A stretch of DNA of 64,000 bases from Gordonia oryzae. Lineage in GTDB: Bacteria > Actinomycetota > Actinomycetes > Mycobacteriales > Mycobacteriaceae. This document shows positions 34,601 through 35,479 of this stretch, piece after piece. The stretch spans positions 216,596 through 280,595 of the forward strand of contig NZ_RKMH01000007.1 in the NCBI RefSeq assembly GCF_003797185.1. The letters run 5' to 3'. The position numbers and the translations under genes were made by a program. A model generated the notes under the pieces. That model saw only the letters and a list, made by a program, of their open reading frames with translations, was not told the DNA's origin and made no database searches. The number at the start of each line of letters is the position of its first letter. Within the stretch, counting starts at the first letter, position 1.

Positions 34601-35479
34601 CGCGAGCAGGGCCACCACCTGGCGGTGCGGCACCACCACTCCCTTGGGTTTTCCGGTCGACCCGGAGGTGTAGATCAGGTACGCGGGCAGGCGGTCGTCG
34701 ATCGCCGCTGCGGCGTCCGGCGAACCGGCAATTTCGGCTGTCCTGTCGGCGAACCGACGCTCGATCTCCGCCGGGGAGAGCAGTGGCGCAGCGGCCTGCG
34801 CCCACCGGGCGGCGAGCCCATCGTCGACCAGCACCATGAGTGGTTCGGCATCGCCGATGATGGACACTGCACGCGCGGGCGGCTGGCCACTGTCGAGCGG
34901 CAGGTACGCCGCACCGGTGCGCAGAATCGCCACGAGCACAACAATCAGGTCGACGTCGCGGGGCAGCGCGACACCGATCAGTCGGCCCGGCCCGGCGCCC
35001 GCATGCCGCAATGCATCGGCGAGGTGCGCCGAACGCTCGTCGAGTTCACGGTAGGTCAGGTGGCGATGGGTGTCACTGACCGCGGTCCGGCCGCCGAAGC
35101 GCCCCACCGCCGATCTGAACAGTCCGACAAGCGATCCCAGATCGTGACTGCCGATGACGTCGAGCGCGCGGCTGCGCACCTGCTCGATGGCGTGCCGTGT
35201 CGCCTCGGCGAGATCCTGTGGGCTGTGCCCCGGCGACATCAGCGCCCGCGTGACACCCGCACCCACTGCTGCCTCGGTGTCGAGTCCCTGAGTGGCGAAC
35301 ACCTGAGCCGTCGCCGCGACCTGCGTGTGCAGGTCGGCGAAGGTCACCGGGCCGGCGGGCGCATCGATCGCAATCGCATTCGGCGCGGATCCGGCTGCGA
35401 AGGCGATCAGATGCAGAGTCGACGGGCGCGGACCCCAGGTCTTGGCTATCGCTGAGATGCTGGAATCGACACCTGTCAC
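1..35479 (-). CDS. Giant nonribosomal peptide synthetase (second subunit), 3' end outside window
   Basis: Multimodular assembly-line enzyme that activates amino acids as adenylates, loads them on phosphopantetheine carriers and condenses them. The minus-strand frame whose codons have low coordinates of 3n+2 reads without a stop from a GTG at 35,479 to the left edge, giving at least 11,826 codons. Domain order is A-T, C-A-T, C-A-T-E, C-A-T, C-A-T, C-A-T-E, C-A-T, C-A-T, C-A-T, C-A-T-E. Carrier serines fall near residues 674, 1753, 2816, 4353, 5427, 6514, 8072, 9149, 10231 and 11297. The start overlaps the upstream NRPS stop (GTGA, 35,476-35,479), so translation is probably coupled. There is no C domain before the first A domain, because the upstream protein supplies it. 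No thioesterase or reductase is visible, so the chain continues to the left. All condensation and epimerization active-site motifs I read are intact, which argues against decay. Confidence 0.95.
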   Translation of the reverse strand, partial: MTGVDSSISAIAKTWGPRPSTLHLIAFAAGSAPNAIAIDAPAGPVTFADLHTQVAATAQVFATQGLDTEAAVGAGVTRALMSPGHSPQDLAEATRHAIEQVRSRALDVIGSHDLGSLVGLFRSAVGRFGGRTAVSDTHRHLTYRELDERSAHLADALRHAGAGPGRLIGVALPRDVDLIVVLVAILRTGAAYLPLDSGQPPARAVSIIGDAEPLMVLVDDGLAARWAQAAAPLLSPAEIERRFADRTAEIAGSPDAAAAIDDRLPAYLIYTSGSTGKPKGVVVPHRQVVALLAAAADDFSFDHNDVWTLFHSYAFDFSVWEIWGPLTTGARLVIVDRDVSRDPGKFLELLAAQRITVLNQTPSAFYQLVAQRRRTPMDLSLRYVVFGGEALSFEQVRRWFDDNPADHAQLVNMYGITETTVHVSYRPLDRDDVAADDASFIGRPLSSLDIHILDGRLRPVPEGVVGEMYVTGTQLAQAYRKRPSLSATRFVANPFAADGSRMYRTGDLARRVGEDIEYLGRGDDQVQLRGFRIEYGEIEAALLGAERVSAAAARVIDLPGRGEILVGYVVAEEDEYGAAGDGSGLDVTQVRRIAGRAVPDYMVPDVVVEVGSLPLTGNGKLDRAALPHPNLAADTEIVAPTTATETALKAIVVEVLGVDDISVTTSVFDVGGNSLLAARIVGRAAETLGVDLSVRDLFEAPTVRELAVTAEATRPGLPAIEAVVPRPERIPLSLAQQRMWFINRFDPVSPAYNIPAVLRLDGVIDTDALRAALLDVMRRHEVLRTTYPETEGAAVQHVADITAAEAALDWRIGDESEARAALLAGFDLRDELPVRVRLTQVAPTAWAMVLVMHHIACDGESLAPLVADLIAAYEARSQGHAPRFTPLPVQMADVALWQERVLGAADDPDSLIGAQLSYWATHLDGAPDVIELPTDRPRPAIASQRGARVDFDVPTELSERVAVLARERGLTPFMVAHAALSVVLAQLSATDDITVGTPIAGRGQSVLDPMVGMFVNTLILRTTVEPHMSFDDLLAQTRRIDLEALAHADLPFEAIVERVNPIRSQAYAPLAQVWLSFDQSAITELAAQRIDLGVAGGLRVSAAEPPEISSKVDLTVGIADSSNRWQGSIVYATDLYDSETVEVFAERFVRVLDGLTRDPARPVGDATILSAPEAAALQRWTVGGAVRPGAVTVADPLRVAHLAHAERIAVVDAGNRAEHSSPAGPTHWTYAEFGALVNALARRLIDLGVGPDVAVAVGIPRSPEMFVAVHAVIVAGGHYVPVDPQAPASVVTHVLDTARVAVALTVSEASGVFDAAADRLPVTIVDLTELERVDGRPVTDRDRLAALRPGHAAYTLFTSGSTGQPKGVTVSHEALLALLTWFTPAGTEPQSERVLVKTPFTFDASVWELFWPLTVGAQAVVAGVDDHREPAALARSLAEYDITMVQFVPSMLSVFLDEVSDASAALSTVRRIYTGGESLTPALTQHTLAVAPHATMINQYGPTEMTVDTTIATFTEPGETVTIGRPALGVLARILDRRLRPVPPGVPGELYLAGPQMARGYARSSALTAERFIADPCGPDLSGAPGQRLYRTGDLARWTTDGEIEYLGRADFQVKLHGQRIELGEIESVVSSVPGVIAAAADVRSSVAGDVLVAYVVGHPGHTLRTEVIAEAVADRLLAHLRPSVWVVLEAMPRNSAGKIDRRALPDPAPATHTEVVAPSTPAESAIAAVVAEVLGVDQVSVTDSFFDIGGNSLAAMRVAARAGAALGVEIAVRDLFDAPTVADLARRVVGRGAGLAPVRAHHPRPERIPLSYAQQRIWFINQFDTYSGAYNIPIALRLSGKLDLSALRAAMVDVIDRHEVLRTTFGSVEGAPCQVVTDRSLTGSLLDWAVVDDESELFAAAAAGFDVTAHHPIRVRIRRVEDLEHIVLIVVHHIAGDGESMRPLVTDVVTAYHARSRGRTPQFAELAVQFADVALWQREVLGSATDPGSVVSAQLAYWTDRLAGLPDVLNLPTTHPRPAVASMRGAEVGFEIPAGTAESVRVLAATRGISEFMVIHAALAVLLSRLAATDDIAIGTPISGRGDQALDSLVGMFVNTLVLRTAVDGAATFADFLDAVRTTDLDAFAHADVPFETVVDAVSPTRSEAFAPLTQVLLTVEQNPVDPAAMVADLDDLAVGVVEIEETSAKVDLTVGVRAGRTGAWTGRANYATDLFDAPTVETMMSRFVDLLGHLVARPETAVGDAPLLSRGEAIALTPVGTAPGAPAVLLSEIFAEAAARRPGHVAVSDPIRSLTYAELDVASNRLARYLLECGVGPEVLVALALPRSVELMVAIWAVAKTGGAYVPIDPDYPPQRVRTMIEDSGAELGLCGQADDLPVVSGQKPIRWLSVDTAEFANATAEHSAEPVRPDELHGRARIDSTAYVIYTSGSTGRPKGVSVTHRGLHNFGVQEARRGDISEDARVLGFASPSFDASVLEYLLAFTAGATLVYRPADAVAGAPLQEFIRSERLTHTFLTPTVLASLDPAELPSLHTVFAGGEAVPESLRDHWSTWVRFQNLYGPTETTIGVTIGPPMSAESPVLTGPPIDGVGLLVLDGRLRPVPIGVLGELYIVGSGLSRGYLDRPGLTAQRFVAQPFSDRGERMYRTGDVVRWVATDNGLSLAYGGRSDDQVKLRGLRIELGEIESVLSAHPAVDTAIVVGVRPDGAIAGSGESVVASLAGYVVASEPVELQVLSDHVAQQLPLYMVPATIVVLDALPLTPVGKLDRRALPEPVLVVDVEHIAPENLVEHHLAGIVAGLLGVERVGVTESFFAIGGDSIMSIQLASAARAVGIEISPRDIFEHKTIRAIARAVERRGAAVAVLEEPSGGATGPMSMPPVVSWLLEHADSAADFADFSQSMVLHAPDELTLPVLRALLEVVVDNHPMLTATLTELDGRWHLQSGAGRFDANTAVTEHSDIPDGGASAAIVAAFGAASARLDPALGQLVSAVLVGTGEQRRVVVVIHHLGVDAVSWRAIIEDLVTAWGQHLGGLAYALRPESTSARAFIGAVASQRDSRRQELGYWAARSRATDLGVAIDRTRDRMSTVSEIVHTIEPHLAEPLLTSIPEAFRGNVNDALVAALARAVRSWQRDRGIADEAPITMLVEGHGRYEEVLLADESPRAVDLSRTVGWFTTVAPIAVDPVGGAARTVKAAKEERLGQPDHGVGFGLLRFDRGGALSSAPLPTIAFNYLGNVSGGVVTEGVAGPLLPDPNALRLPGTVRGAMTVTALITITAGTIVTTEGRALQAGFGFPAGAMNGGDVADLARRWEVELAAIVEYVAAVGDPGRSPSDVVGAQVTQDDLDDLARRFPRAEIWPLSPLQRGLHFQSELAAAGHAHGAVDVYVAQAVVALDGEIDAERLRSSVQALFDEHRVLRSSYIRVGSGEVVAVVRETVKVPWQLVESADAEAIETLAESERSRPFDLESAPLMRFVFVRNGTESVLIVTSHHILIDGWSSPLILADLFAFYATGHAYTASRSTGAGDYADYLRHIANVDTDAGLRAWRSVLDAVVEPTLLAPRLEATTDLRPRDHSVLLDAELTTGIEELTRTRGVTVSTVMQFAWASLLSRITGDQVVTFGETVSGRPADLDGVETMVGLFINTLPAVVDVDPGAAMADILDTIASSKIAVLDHQHIGLPDLAALVGKGPLFDTLTVHESYPVNAESLTGASAVGGIGIKDLSASDATQYPLNLVSGVIGDQIELKLKYLPAAFDAGQVNVFADILVRVLRALVADPGAPVSSVPLVDEDSYRRSLVAPATVTANSGRSLVELFAGSVRRFGERGSVTAGSVSLSYAELGERSGAVAAGLRARGVREGDLVAVAPSRSVDLVAAIVGVLRVGAGYLPLDVSNPVDRLRFIVADAAPRVVVTDEVSSGLRLWAELGAGVDVVTVESLAASGAGGVDDVVVHPDSRAYVIYTSGSTGRPKGVEVTHRDVVTLMDSAAGDFEFRADDVWTMFHSYAFDFSVWELWGPLLTGGRLVVVDREVARVPEEFLRLLAAERVTVLSLTPSAFYQVAQARRRVPEFSSALRYIVFGGEALSFEQVRRWFDDNPGDGARLVNMYGITETTVHVSFRPLDRAVVSAGDASFIGRPLASLGIHVLDERLRPVPEGVVGEMYVVGGQLAQGYLRRSGLTSTRFVASPFGPAGARMYRTGDLARRTAGDIEYVGRGDAQVQLRGYRIEFGEIESALLSVPGVGAAAARVVELPGRGEQLVGYVVGEPGSVVEASQVRAGVARVVPGYMVPDLVVEVAGLPLTANGKLDRGALPLPDAGVSVGEVVAPATVDEARVAAVFAEVLGVDEVGVTASFFDVGGNSLSATRLAARVSGALGVSVSVRDVFDAPSVRELLARTRGHAAALPPVTAVSPRPQRIPLSFAQRRIWFINRFEPDAATYNIPLFLRVTGPLDHDVLRAAVGDVVARHEILRTTFPDEGGTPYQLIHPVEAIDDTLDWAVVQTYDGLEAAATAGFDLTRVWPIRGRVFHEPPGDVLGRDADGASAIVALVLHHVAADGESLAPLVADLLAAYTARMNGTVPGFEPLPVQFADVALWQHRVLGATTDADSIMGSQLDYWTTQLSGLAPVLELPLDRPRPAVASHLGSRVDFEIPATVTAEIATLATSSSATPFMIVHAALAVLLSRLAATTDIVIATPVAGRGSRDLDRLVGMFVNTLVLRTHIDGFGDFRRLLDDVRTTDLDAFAHSDLPFETLVEVLDPIRSAAFAPLAQVMLTFDQTTVAGTAGDALTRAQVAGLMVAPMASPSVPAQVDLTVSVQAVGAGRAWTGSLLYATDLFNESTIDAVADMFVRVLTELTAAPDNPVGRVSLMGPARAARVADWSDGEQIEPSATSIVAQVGHAVARTPDAVALVFGRRRMTYGEFGARVRELALGLIDLGVGPDTAVAVSVPRSMEMMIAIHAVLAAGAHYVPVDVETPLARVAAMVETAHITVAIISDSGATTVAQAGTGLGLTMVVVDADTAFGADYSAVTDSERRGALRGANAAYTLFTSGSTGTPKGVTVSHDAIENRIAWMQEHYRLTSDDVVLQKTPYTFDVSVWELVWPLIHGASLVLAEPGRHGDAEHLHSLITEHSVSVMHFVPSMLAAFLDSLGSSIGYLTSLRLVFTSGEALPVAPAHDLLRLLGHVELHNLYGPTEAAVDVTEHRVRLSDTVIPIGRAVANTTTHVLDDRMCPVPYNVVGELYLGGVQVARGYAGRADLSAERFIADPFGAAGSRLYRTGDRVRWNADGELEYLGRTDFQVKLRGQRLELGEIEAVLAGVPGIVHAAVTVAHTAAGEQLVAYLAPGNADLAAAQSAVGAALPEYMRPTTWMVLEQMPLGSAGKVDRRALPQPQAQTAEYVAPTSDREMVAAQVFADVLGVERVGLADSFFDVGGNSLAAMRVAARLGEALGVEVSVRDVFDTPVLGDLVAALSDRPAGLSTLRPVTPRPATIPLSFAQQRIWFINQYDVTSPAYNIPVVLRLSGPLDVTALRAAVVDVVIRHEILRTTFDSVSGGAPEQIIHPAESVAHTLDFAVVGAAAHLEDAVRSGFDVTRQWPIRVRIAATGPDEHVMALVLHHIAADGESLSPLLGDLITAYAINRDGSAAEHDRDGSAAEHDRDGSAVGARRPTLPVQFADVALWQRDALGAVDDPSSVLGRQLAYWSEHLAGLPEVLDLPADRARPAIASRRGARLGFEVPAPVAERIAAVAQRHNATAFMVVHATLAALMARLTATDDIAVATPIAGRGDRLLDDLVGMFVNTLILRTRVDVHTALADLLEQVRSTDLDAFAHADVPFEAVVEELAPTRSEAFAPLAQVMVTLDGGAVPELAAASVAGTGDLLVESVVPEVVPAKLDLTVGLSTDQPGRAWAGTLIYATDLFDEATMVRFAERFVRLLDALTADPSLPIADADWIGGDEVAHALALSAGPVVAYEARTVADAIVAQIIATPTIVAVQMGDRSITYGEFGIRVSELARRLIARGVGQGVAVGIATDRSVEMLVAIHAVVAAGAQYVPIDTAAPAERVARMVDTARVALILVGAQVPPAVVALGDEVSTIVVDTATMLDPDATFTAITDAERLRPLRTDDALYTLFTSGSTGRPKGVTVSHRAVYNRLRWGLDHFAWSAGDRILQKTPYTFDVSVPELFAPLMSGATVVLAEPGGHADPIYIADLIESAAVTSVHFVPSMLSVFLDVVDESQLARLTSLRWVFASGEALPAATVARLHRAMPWVEIHNLFGPTEAAVEVTGADVTAAPDVITIGTPVPNTTALVLDGRLRPVPAGVPGELYLGGVQIADGYARAAVLTAERFVADPYGAAGARLYRTGDLVRRNASGAIEYLGRTDFQVKLRGQRIELGEIESVLVSAPGVVHAAATVAVAPTGAQHLVAYLSPASVDIGDVRAGIAAALPEYMRPTVWMTVDELALNSAGKLDRRALPTPDFGGTENEYVAPEGPVEEQLAAVIGALLGVERISVTESFFALGGDSIMSIQLASAARAGGLRLSPRDIFEHRTVREMARALTAQRTALPDLTDPAGGNRGEVPIPPVVSWMLELSDTPDDFADFSQAMVLAAPAGLTVDDLAELLAELVAVHPALATRLDVADGGARMTVGVEVDLRTTVTETSVPWAVGSDEYATALREAHASASASLDPGAGVTLAARLVHDRDGNARIVLVLHHLSVDAVSWPILIEDLVTAWSQRTGRRPVELRAEATSERGWYHRLAQSSADRADELDHWLQRLGRATTSLGASIDRSRDRAGTTVSVTLALDASLTEPLVTEVPAALRGNVNDVLLGALARAVRSWQVARGILDKQPVTVLVEGHGRQEELAASGADPRRADLSRTVGWFTTISPLALDPADDVVHAVKAAKEERLGQPDSGAGFGWLRYGPYGTRTDTELARRPLPAIGFNYFGAGGRADDSGGTAAPFAPTADVRGLGSSASGAMVVLNALAVNVGTQSTPQGRNLVADIAFPAGMFDAADIDDLAGRWRSELAALVETVTRGDDLGHSPSDVPGSGVTQHDLDALAHRYPGADVWPLTPLQRGLYFESERAGSGADTIDVYLTQAVVSLGVVDLVGLRRAAQRLFDEHRVLRSGYVRTASGAVVAVVPATVEVPWHVVDLDGSADGVATEVRALADAERIARFDLSSPPLVRFTVVRHRDGAEVIITNHHLLLDGWSGPLVLADLLALYATGTSYTGRTRSGDTDFAAHLMRVARADVGEGLEAWRAVLAPVEGATLVAPGIEATAAAAPHTHSVRLDDDSTTALEDLVRSRGVTISTVMQFAWAVLLSRLTGQRVVTFGETVSGRPADLDGVETMVGLFINTLPAVVDVDPDATIGDVLSRLQAAKVSVLDHQHVGLPDLVALTGLSGALFDTLTVHESYPIDTASLESTSRGEAIGELDLRAIDSRDSTHYPLTLATMPDGEQMRIRLSYLPAAFDAAHVEVFAEMLGEILESVVDRPDALLADIPIMSADRRREVLGRACGPVVTATRVSSSTDLAGRVADALSAYPDRVAIVEGDRKISNAEFGTRVWALARRLIAQGVGPDTPVAVCLPRSAEMVIAIHAVVAAGGHYVPIDPDAPDERVRYMVETAGLEVALVAPDRSGAAEEHAAHRLGGLASVITVDALDPIDTATPPVSDSERLGPLRADNAAYTLFTSGSTGRPKGVTVGHRAILNRLDWMAAAYDVGPRDVVIHKTPNTFDVSVWELFLPALTGATMVLAEAGRHGDPRYVAEVVRRHRATVMHFVPSMLSAFIDVLGADIAELTSLRAVFTSGEALAGATAHSLLRLLPGVAVHNLYGPTEAAVDVTAHEVMPNEQTVAIGTPVWNTTAHVLDARLRPLPPGLPGELYLGGIQVARGYAARPDLTAERFVADPLGVPGSRLYRTGDLVRWNTRGEIDYLGRTDFQVKLRGQRLELGEIEAVVAAVPGVVHAAATVVEIAGEQQLVAYLAPESVDLDAVDAAVRNALPAYMRPSIWIPLERVVLNSAGKLDRRALPRPDEHAQEQTMVAPATAAEARVAAVFAEVLGADQIGVTTGFFDLGGNSLSATRLAARVGLAMDVEISVRDIFDAPSVRELVQLISGRSAGLPPVTAVTERPEMVPLSFAQQRIWFINRFDPGSAMHNIPAVLRLSGDLDAAALHEAVVDVVTRHEVLHTRFPDVDGVPAQQIDPADSVVDRLDWQVVDSQGSVAAAVTAGFDVTVDWPIRVRLWPVSATEHILAIVFHHIGADGESLAPFVSDLVTAYVARSAHTEPEFAPLQVQFADFALWQHTVLGSTDDPESVVGRQLAYWAEQLAGLPDVLELPADRPRPAVASGRGGHVAHPMPAELGSAISAVAQRHGVTPFMVVHAALAVLLSRLSGTDDIAVGTPIAGRGQAVLDPLVGMFVNTLVLRTRIDPAQGFDDLLATVRTTDLDAFAHADIPFETLVDELNPVRSEAFSPLTQVIFSFDPAASATDALGDAGGLTVTAVDDVSVAAQTDLYVTVASRPDGQEWGLSVTYATDLFDESRIDALAARFIALLQQLCTTPSVAVGDAALLDPAQTARIADGEWGARVDLPAPATVPDALAAQVSRTPAARALVFGAREVTYAEFGARVNTLARELIATGVAPDVAVGLCIPRSVEMMVAIHAVVTAGAQYVPIDVNAPADRVRYMLDTAGAAALLVADTKAAAAAVGAAVDAGVRILRVDSSTDVDVNSAAAQPVTDADRPTVLLGDAAAYTLFTSGSTGRPKGVTLSHTAVLNRLWWGLDTLPIDAGDVVLQKTPYTFDCSVPELFAPLMIGATLVVLADGGHLDPGYVADEIRRTRATMVHFVPSMLSVFLEILGSGPHREERLAGLDSVRIVSATGEALPPAVAAQARALWPEALFFNLYGPTEAAVEITYEQIGDVAADDPTVPIGVPVWNSSAVVLDSRLHRVPDGVPGELYLGGVQLARGYAARPDLSAERFVADPYGAPGARLYRTGDLVRRRPDGVLEYLGRTDFQVKLRGQRIELGEIESVIAAAPGVVHAAATVASAPGGGEHLVGYVSATPGETVDLDAVRAVVAESLPEYMRPTVWMPVADIALNTAGKIDRRALPEPVFEAGDYVAPVGVAETRVAEVFADILGVEQISVTDSFFDLGGNSLSAMRLAARAADALGTDVGVRDLFDAPSVRALVAATAGNGDTRPPITAVSPRPERVPLAFAQQRMWYVNQLDTTSAAYNIPIVLRLTGLLDVDALHAAVVDVVTRHEVLRTTFPAESGVPYQKIGRPSAVAAKLDWAQVDSVADVQAAVAEGFDVATQWPIRVRVARIGIDEHVLAVVTHHIASDGESVAPLVSDLVTAYLAETADTDPQFADLEVQFADVALWQHDVLGSPDDPESVVGQQIAYWRAKLAGLSDVLDIPTDRPRPPRASGRGARVPFTLPAATGDKVRAAAVEYGTTPFMVVHAGLSLLLSRLSGSDDIAIGTPIAGRGQAVLDPLVGMFVNTLVLRTRVDADHGFADLLAAIKDTDLEAFAHADAPFEAVVDASDAVRSEAFAPFTQVWFTFDQTALPELAGADLSVGEIAGLRVEPIATDVVPARVDLLVSVSPTAGDTAGADWPGSVLYATDLFDESTVSAFTGRLVDVLDEALSDPAAPVGRIAVGREPSVAELARTAEAARVSAPEPVAIADSDAVVTGGAGTAPKLLRDIVIDAAATWGPRQAVVDADNVSLTYRELDERSNRLARWLIARGIGPEKLVALAIGRSVDLLVSIWAVAKTGGGYVPIDPDYPAERVANMVEDSGAILGLSAVATEVLPGAAFDWVRLDDPAVAEVIAAAEGAAVTAAELLGEVRVDNVAYVIYTSGSTGRPKGVAVTHSGLANFAAEEIRRSNADEYSRVLGFASPSFDASVLEYLLAAVSGGVLIYRPAEAVGGPALQDLLMRQAITHTFLTPTVLATVDPHSVPALRVVYAGGEAVPTALKDAWAPLRRIQNLYGPTETTIGVTISAPMSVGEPVTLGGPLAGAGLMVLDAHLRPVPIGVPGEAYVCGLPLSRGYLDRPGLTADRFVANPHGRPGDRMYRTGDVVRWRADATGAPVLEYSGRSDDQVKLRGLRIELGEIESALSTHPAVHSAVVVGVGGSVATALAGYVVADPGSVSAADLKTHVARSLPAHMVPATMTFLDALPLTPVGKLDKAALPEPVLETVEIVAPASAAERAVADVFSEILGIDEISVVESFFDLGGNSLSAARLVARVGEALGVETSIRDLFDTPTVRTLAAAVAGRASGLPPVTATVPRPERIPLSFAQQRMWFINQFDPALPTYNIPAVFRVTGQLDVAALRAALADVVTRHEVLRTTFVADGESASALIHPAGAIDDEVDWAVVDSVDEIEAAVTTGFDVAAELPIRGRVLRTGDDEHIVALVVHHIAADGESMQPLVGDLMTAYLARGRGGAPDFEPLEVQFADFALWQHRELGDRNDLTSVVGRQLAYWTDALAEVPDVIDLPADRPRPMAATQRGGRVTGAVPAAVGDRIRTLAAERGLTPFMVVHAALSVLLSRLSAGDDITVATPIAGRGQRALDPLVGMFVNTLVLRARVTPDMAFAELLDQVRESDLEAFAHADVPFEMIVDAVSPVRSEAFAPLAQVMLTLDQSTLPEFAAAPTATGIADLTITPVSPADPPAKLDLTVSVSVADHGADWPIEAVFARDLFDDARIDAMLDAFVALLDSLTADPAIAVADAPILAAAETDALLARATGASVRIPAGSVADAVAAGVSAAPDDVALSLRDRTVTFGEFGARVASLARTLRAADVGPEVAVGVCIDRSIEMVVAIHAVVAAGGQYVPIDTAAPAERLRHMVDTAGVRVLLTGPRPVTADLDALAGVVTSMVVDTTVAVDESTAPFTDAERLRPIRGDDALYTLFTSGSTGRPKGVTVSHASVLNRLRWGLSEYPWTVGDRIIQKTPYTFDVSVPELFGPVIAGAQMVIADAGGHADPLYIADLIAATRATSVHFVPSMLAVFLDVVPPEQFSELTSLRWLFASGEALPPAVTVRAHQLLPDVAIVNLFGPTEAAVEVAYADVTHADRIVPIGVPVWNTTTLVLDARLRPVPVGVPGELYLGGTQVARGYAGAPVLTAERFVADPFGAPGARVYRTGDLVRWNTSGEIEYLGRTDFQVKLRGQRIELGEIESVIATVPGVVHTAATVAESDTGGAHLVAYVSPSTVDLDAARAAVAAALPEYMRPTVWMPLDDVVLGSAGKLDRKALPAPDFEFATAQYVAPANAVEETLAAIVAGLLGLPRVSVTDSFFTLGGDSIMSIRLASAVRATGLSLSPRDIFEHRTVRAMARAALDSATTLPMLPETGARGPVAPPAVVSWMIEHSTQPSDFRDFSQSRVLYVPADATASSVAALLARVVDTHPMLTAALVPTDDGWTLTAGADVDIAAAVGARRSGSAVGTDGFTTDLHTAFADASARLDPTTGALVAAELVVDPAGAARLVLVIHHLGVDAVSWPILLEDLVTAWGQAQSGATGLALRPEVTSARTWADAVAAQAERRMSEEGYWLDRLPARATDLGAEVDPGRDRFATEVSVTEILDPSTSEAVLTSVPHAFGGGAGDVLLGALARAVRGWQHARGIDDRGPVSVLVEGHGRNEDIVASGPHPYGSDLSRTVGWFTTIAPVRLDPSVDAIHAVKAAKEERLSIPDAGIGFGLLRYANPDPRSELTTRPLPSIGFNFFGAGRAAGGTGGTDAVAPQEIPFTPAGDAPGFAASATGAMVALNALSVTVATRTGTRGRELVTSLTYPSALFTAAAVADLGARFSAELRTLAGVVAGGAPIGASPSDIP
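4638..7880 (-). other. NRPS module 11: C-A-T (same pocket class as module 5)
   Basis: The C domain has HHIASDGES near 7,465-7,495. The A domain has the FDASVLEYL form of motif A4 and pocket residues DALFYGLIGK, differing from module 5 only by Tyr for Phe at position 299. The T domain FFDLGGNSL has its serine codon at 4,787-4,789. The carrier is of the GGNS type and no E domain follows, so an L residue is expected here, unlike module 5. Confidence 0.83.
7880..11115 (-). other. NRPS module 10: C-A-T (unassigned code)
   Basis: The C domain has HHIGADGES near 10,697-10,728. The A domain reads FDCSVPELF, VHFVPSML, SATGEAL and LYGPTEAAVEI. The pocket is DCPHSTLVEK, related to modules 8 and 12 by Pro239 and Glu331 but differing at three positions (Cys236, Ser299, Thr301). 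A relative of their substrate seems likely, but no assignment is known to me. The T domain FFDLGGNSL has its serine codon at 8,033-8,035. Confidence 0.82.
11115..14317 (-). other. NRPS module 9: C(D-to-L)-A-T (Ser)
   Basis: The C domain starts LTPLQRGLYFESE and has HHLLLDGWS near 13,875-13,905, the D-donor type expected after the module 8 epimerase. The A domain has FDVSVWELF, HFVPSML, FTSGEAL and LYGPTEAAVDV. Its pocket code DVWHFSLVDK predicts serine. The T domain FFDLGGNSL has its serine codon at 11,264-11,266. Confidence 0.88.
14317..19045 (-). other. NRPS module 8: C-A-T-E (D-residue, unassigned code)
   Basis: The C domain has HHIAADGES near 18,630-18,660, followed by an in-frame 9-residue tandem repeat in a loop. 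The A domain reads FDVSVPELF, VHFVPSML, FASGEAL and LFGPTEAAVEV, giving DVPHFSLVEK. This is the serine framework with Pro at position 239 and Glu at 331, and I know no substrate for it. The carrier is FFALGGDSI (serine at 15,938-15,940). The E domain carries HHLSVDAVSW (histidine codons at 15,365-15,370), EGHGR and TVGWFTT, so a D residue is expected. Module 12 has the same code. Confidence 0.85.
18518..18583 (-). repeat. 27-bp in-frame tandem repeat inside NRPS module 8 C domain
   Basis: Two identical 27-bp units (18,518-18,544 and 18,545-18,571) are followed by a partial third copy (18,572-18,583, 11 of 12 bases). On the coding strand they give DRDGSAAEH twice, then DRDGSA. The repeat sits after the HHIAADGES motif and before LPVQFADVALW, where the other C domains of this protein have a short loop. 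Being a multiple of three, it keeps the frame, so copy number could vary without breaking the enzyme. Confidence 0.95.
19045..22270 (-). other. NRPS module 7: C-A-T (Ser)
   Basis: The C domain has HHVAADGES near 21,826-21,855. The A domain A3 core lies near 20,320-20,360, with FDVSVWELV, HFVPSML, FTSGEAL and LYGPTEAAVDV. Its pocket code DVWHFSLVDK matches the established serine code. The T domain FFDVGGNSL has its serine codon at 19,199-19,201. No epimerization domain follows. Confidence 0.88.
22270..25440 (-). other. NRPS module 6: C(D-to-L)-A-T (Thr)
   Basis: The C domain begins LSPLQRGLHFQSE and carries HHILIDGWS near 25,000-25,025, the form that accepts a D-configured donor. This agrees with the E domain just upstream. 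The A domain code DFWSVGMVHK predicts threonine. The T domain FFDVGGNSL has its serine codon at 22,421-22,423. The A-T part (about 22,340-24,200) is oddly G-rich at third codon positions on the coding strand: valine is nearly always GTG and leucine often TTG. The C domains on both sides follow the usual mixed C/G pattern. This suggests that the A-T cassette was exchanged by recombination. Confidence 0.85.
25445..30070 (-). other. NRPS module 5: C-A-T-E (D-residue, probably hydrophobic)
   Basis: The C domain has HHIAGDGES near 29,660-29,690. The A domain has the FDASVLEYL form of motif A4 and pocket residues DALFFGLIGK, with no substrate assignment known to me; the residues suggest a hydrophobic or aromatic side chain. 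The carrier is FFAIGGDSI (serine at 27,032-27,034), the GGDS form usual before epimerization domains. The E domain shows HHLGVDAVSW near 26,440-26,473, EGHGR, TVGWFTT and a FNYLG motif, so it should deliver a D residue. Module 11 has nearly the same pocket but no E domain. Confidence 0.85.
30070..33310 (-). other. NRPS module 4: C-A-T (unassigned, weakly Gln/Glu-like)
   Basis: The C domain has HHIACDGES near 32,900-32,925. The A domain has LFTSGSTGQPKG near 31,370-31,410. Pocket residues, read codon by codon between 30,970 and 31,290, are DAWQYGQVDK. Gln and Glu codes of the DAWxFGxxDK kind are the closest I know, but this is not an exact match and the substrate stays open. The T domain FFDIGGNSL has its serine codon at 30,221-30,223. 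There is no E domain, so an L residue is expected. Confidence 0.8.
33310..35479 (-). other. NRPS module 3, A-T part (Thr)
   Basis: The first ~120 residues resemble the N-terminal edge of an A domain (APNAIAIDAPAGPVTFADL) but do not continue into one. A full A domain then begins near 35,140 (GGRTAVSDTHRHLTYRELDE). Its A3 core lies near 34,640-34,680 and the MYGITETT motif near 34,240. Pocket residues read DFWNVGMVHK, the established threonine code. The T domain FDVGGNSL has its serine codon at 33,458-33,460. The matching C domain sits at the C terminus of the upstream NRPS, so the module is split between two polypeptides. Confidence 0.85.

Noticed and set aside
1..35479. Possibility that the second NRPS is really several genes
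   Set aside because: The same minus-strand frame reads through all ten modules, with all ten carrier serine codons in the same register, and no internal stop or frameshift was found.
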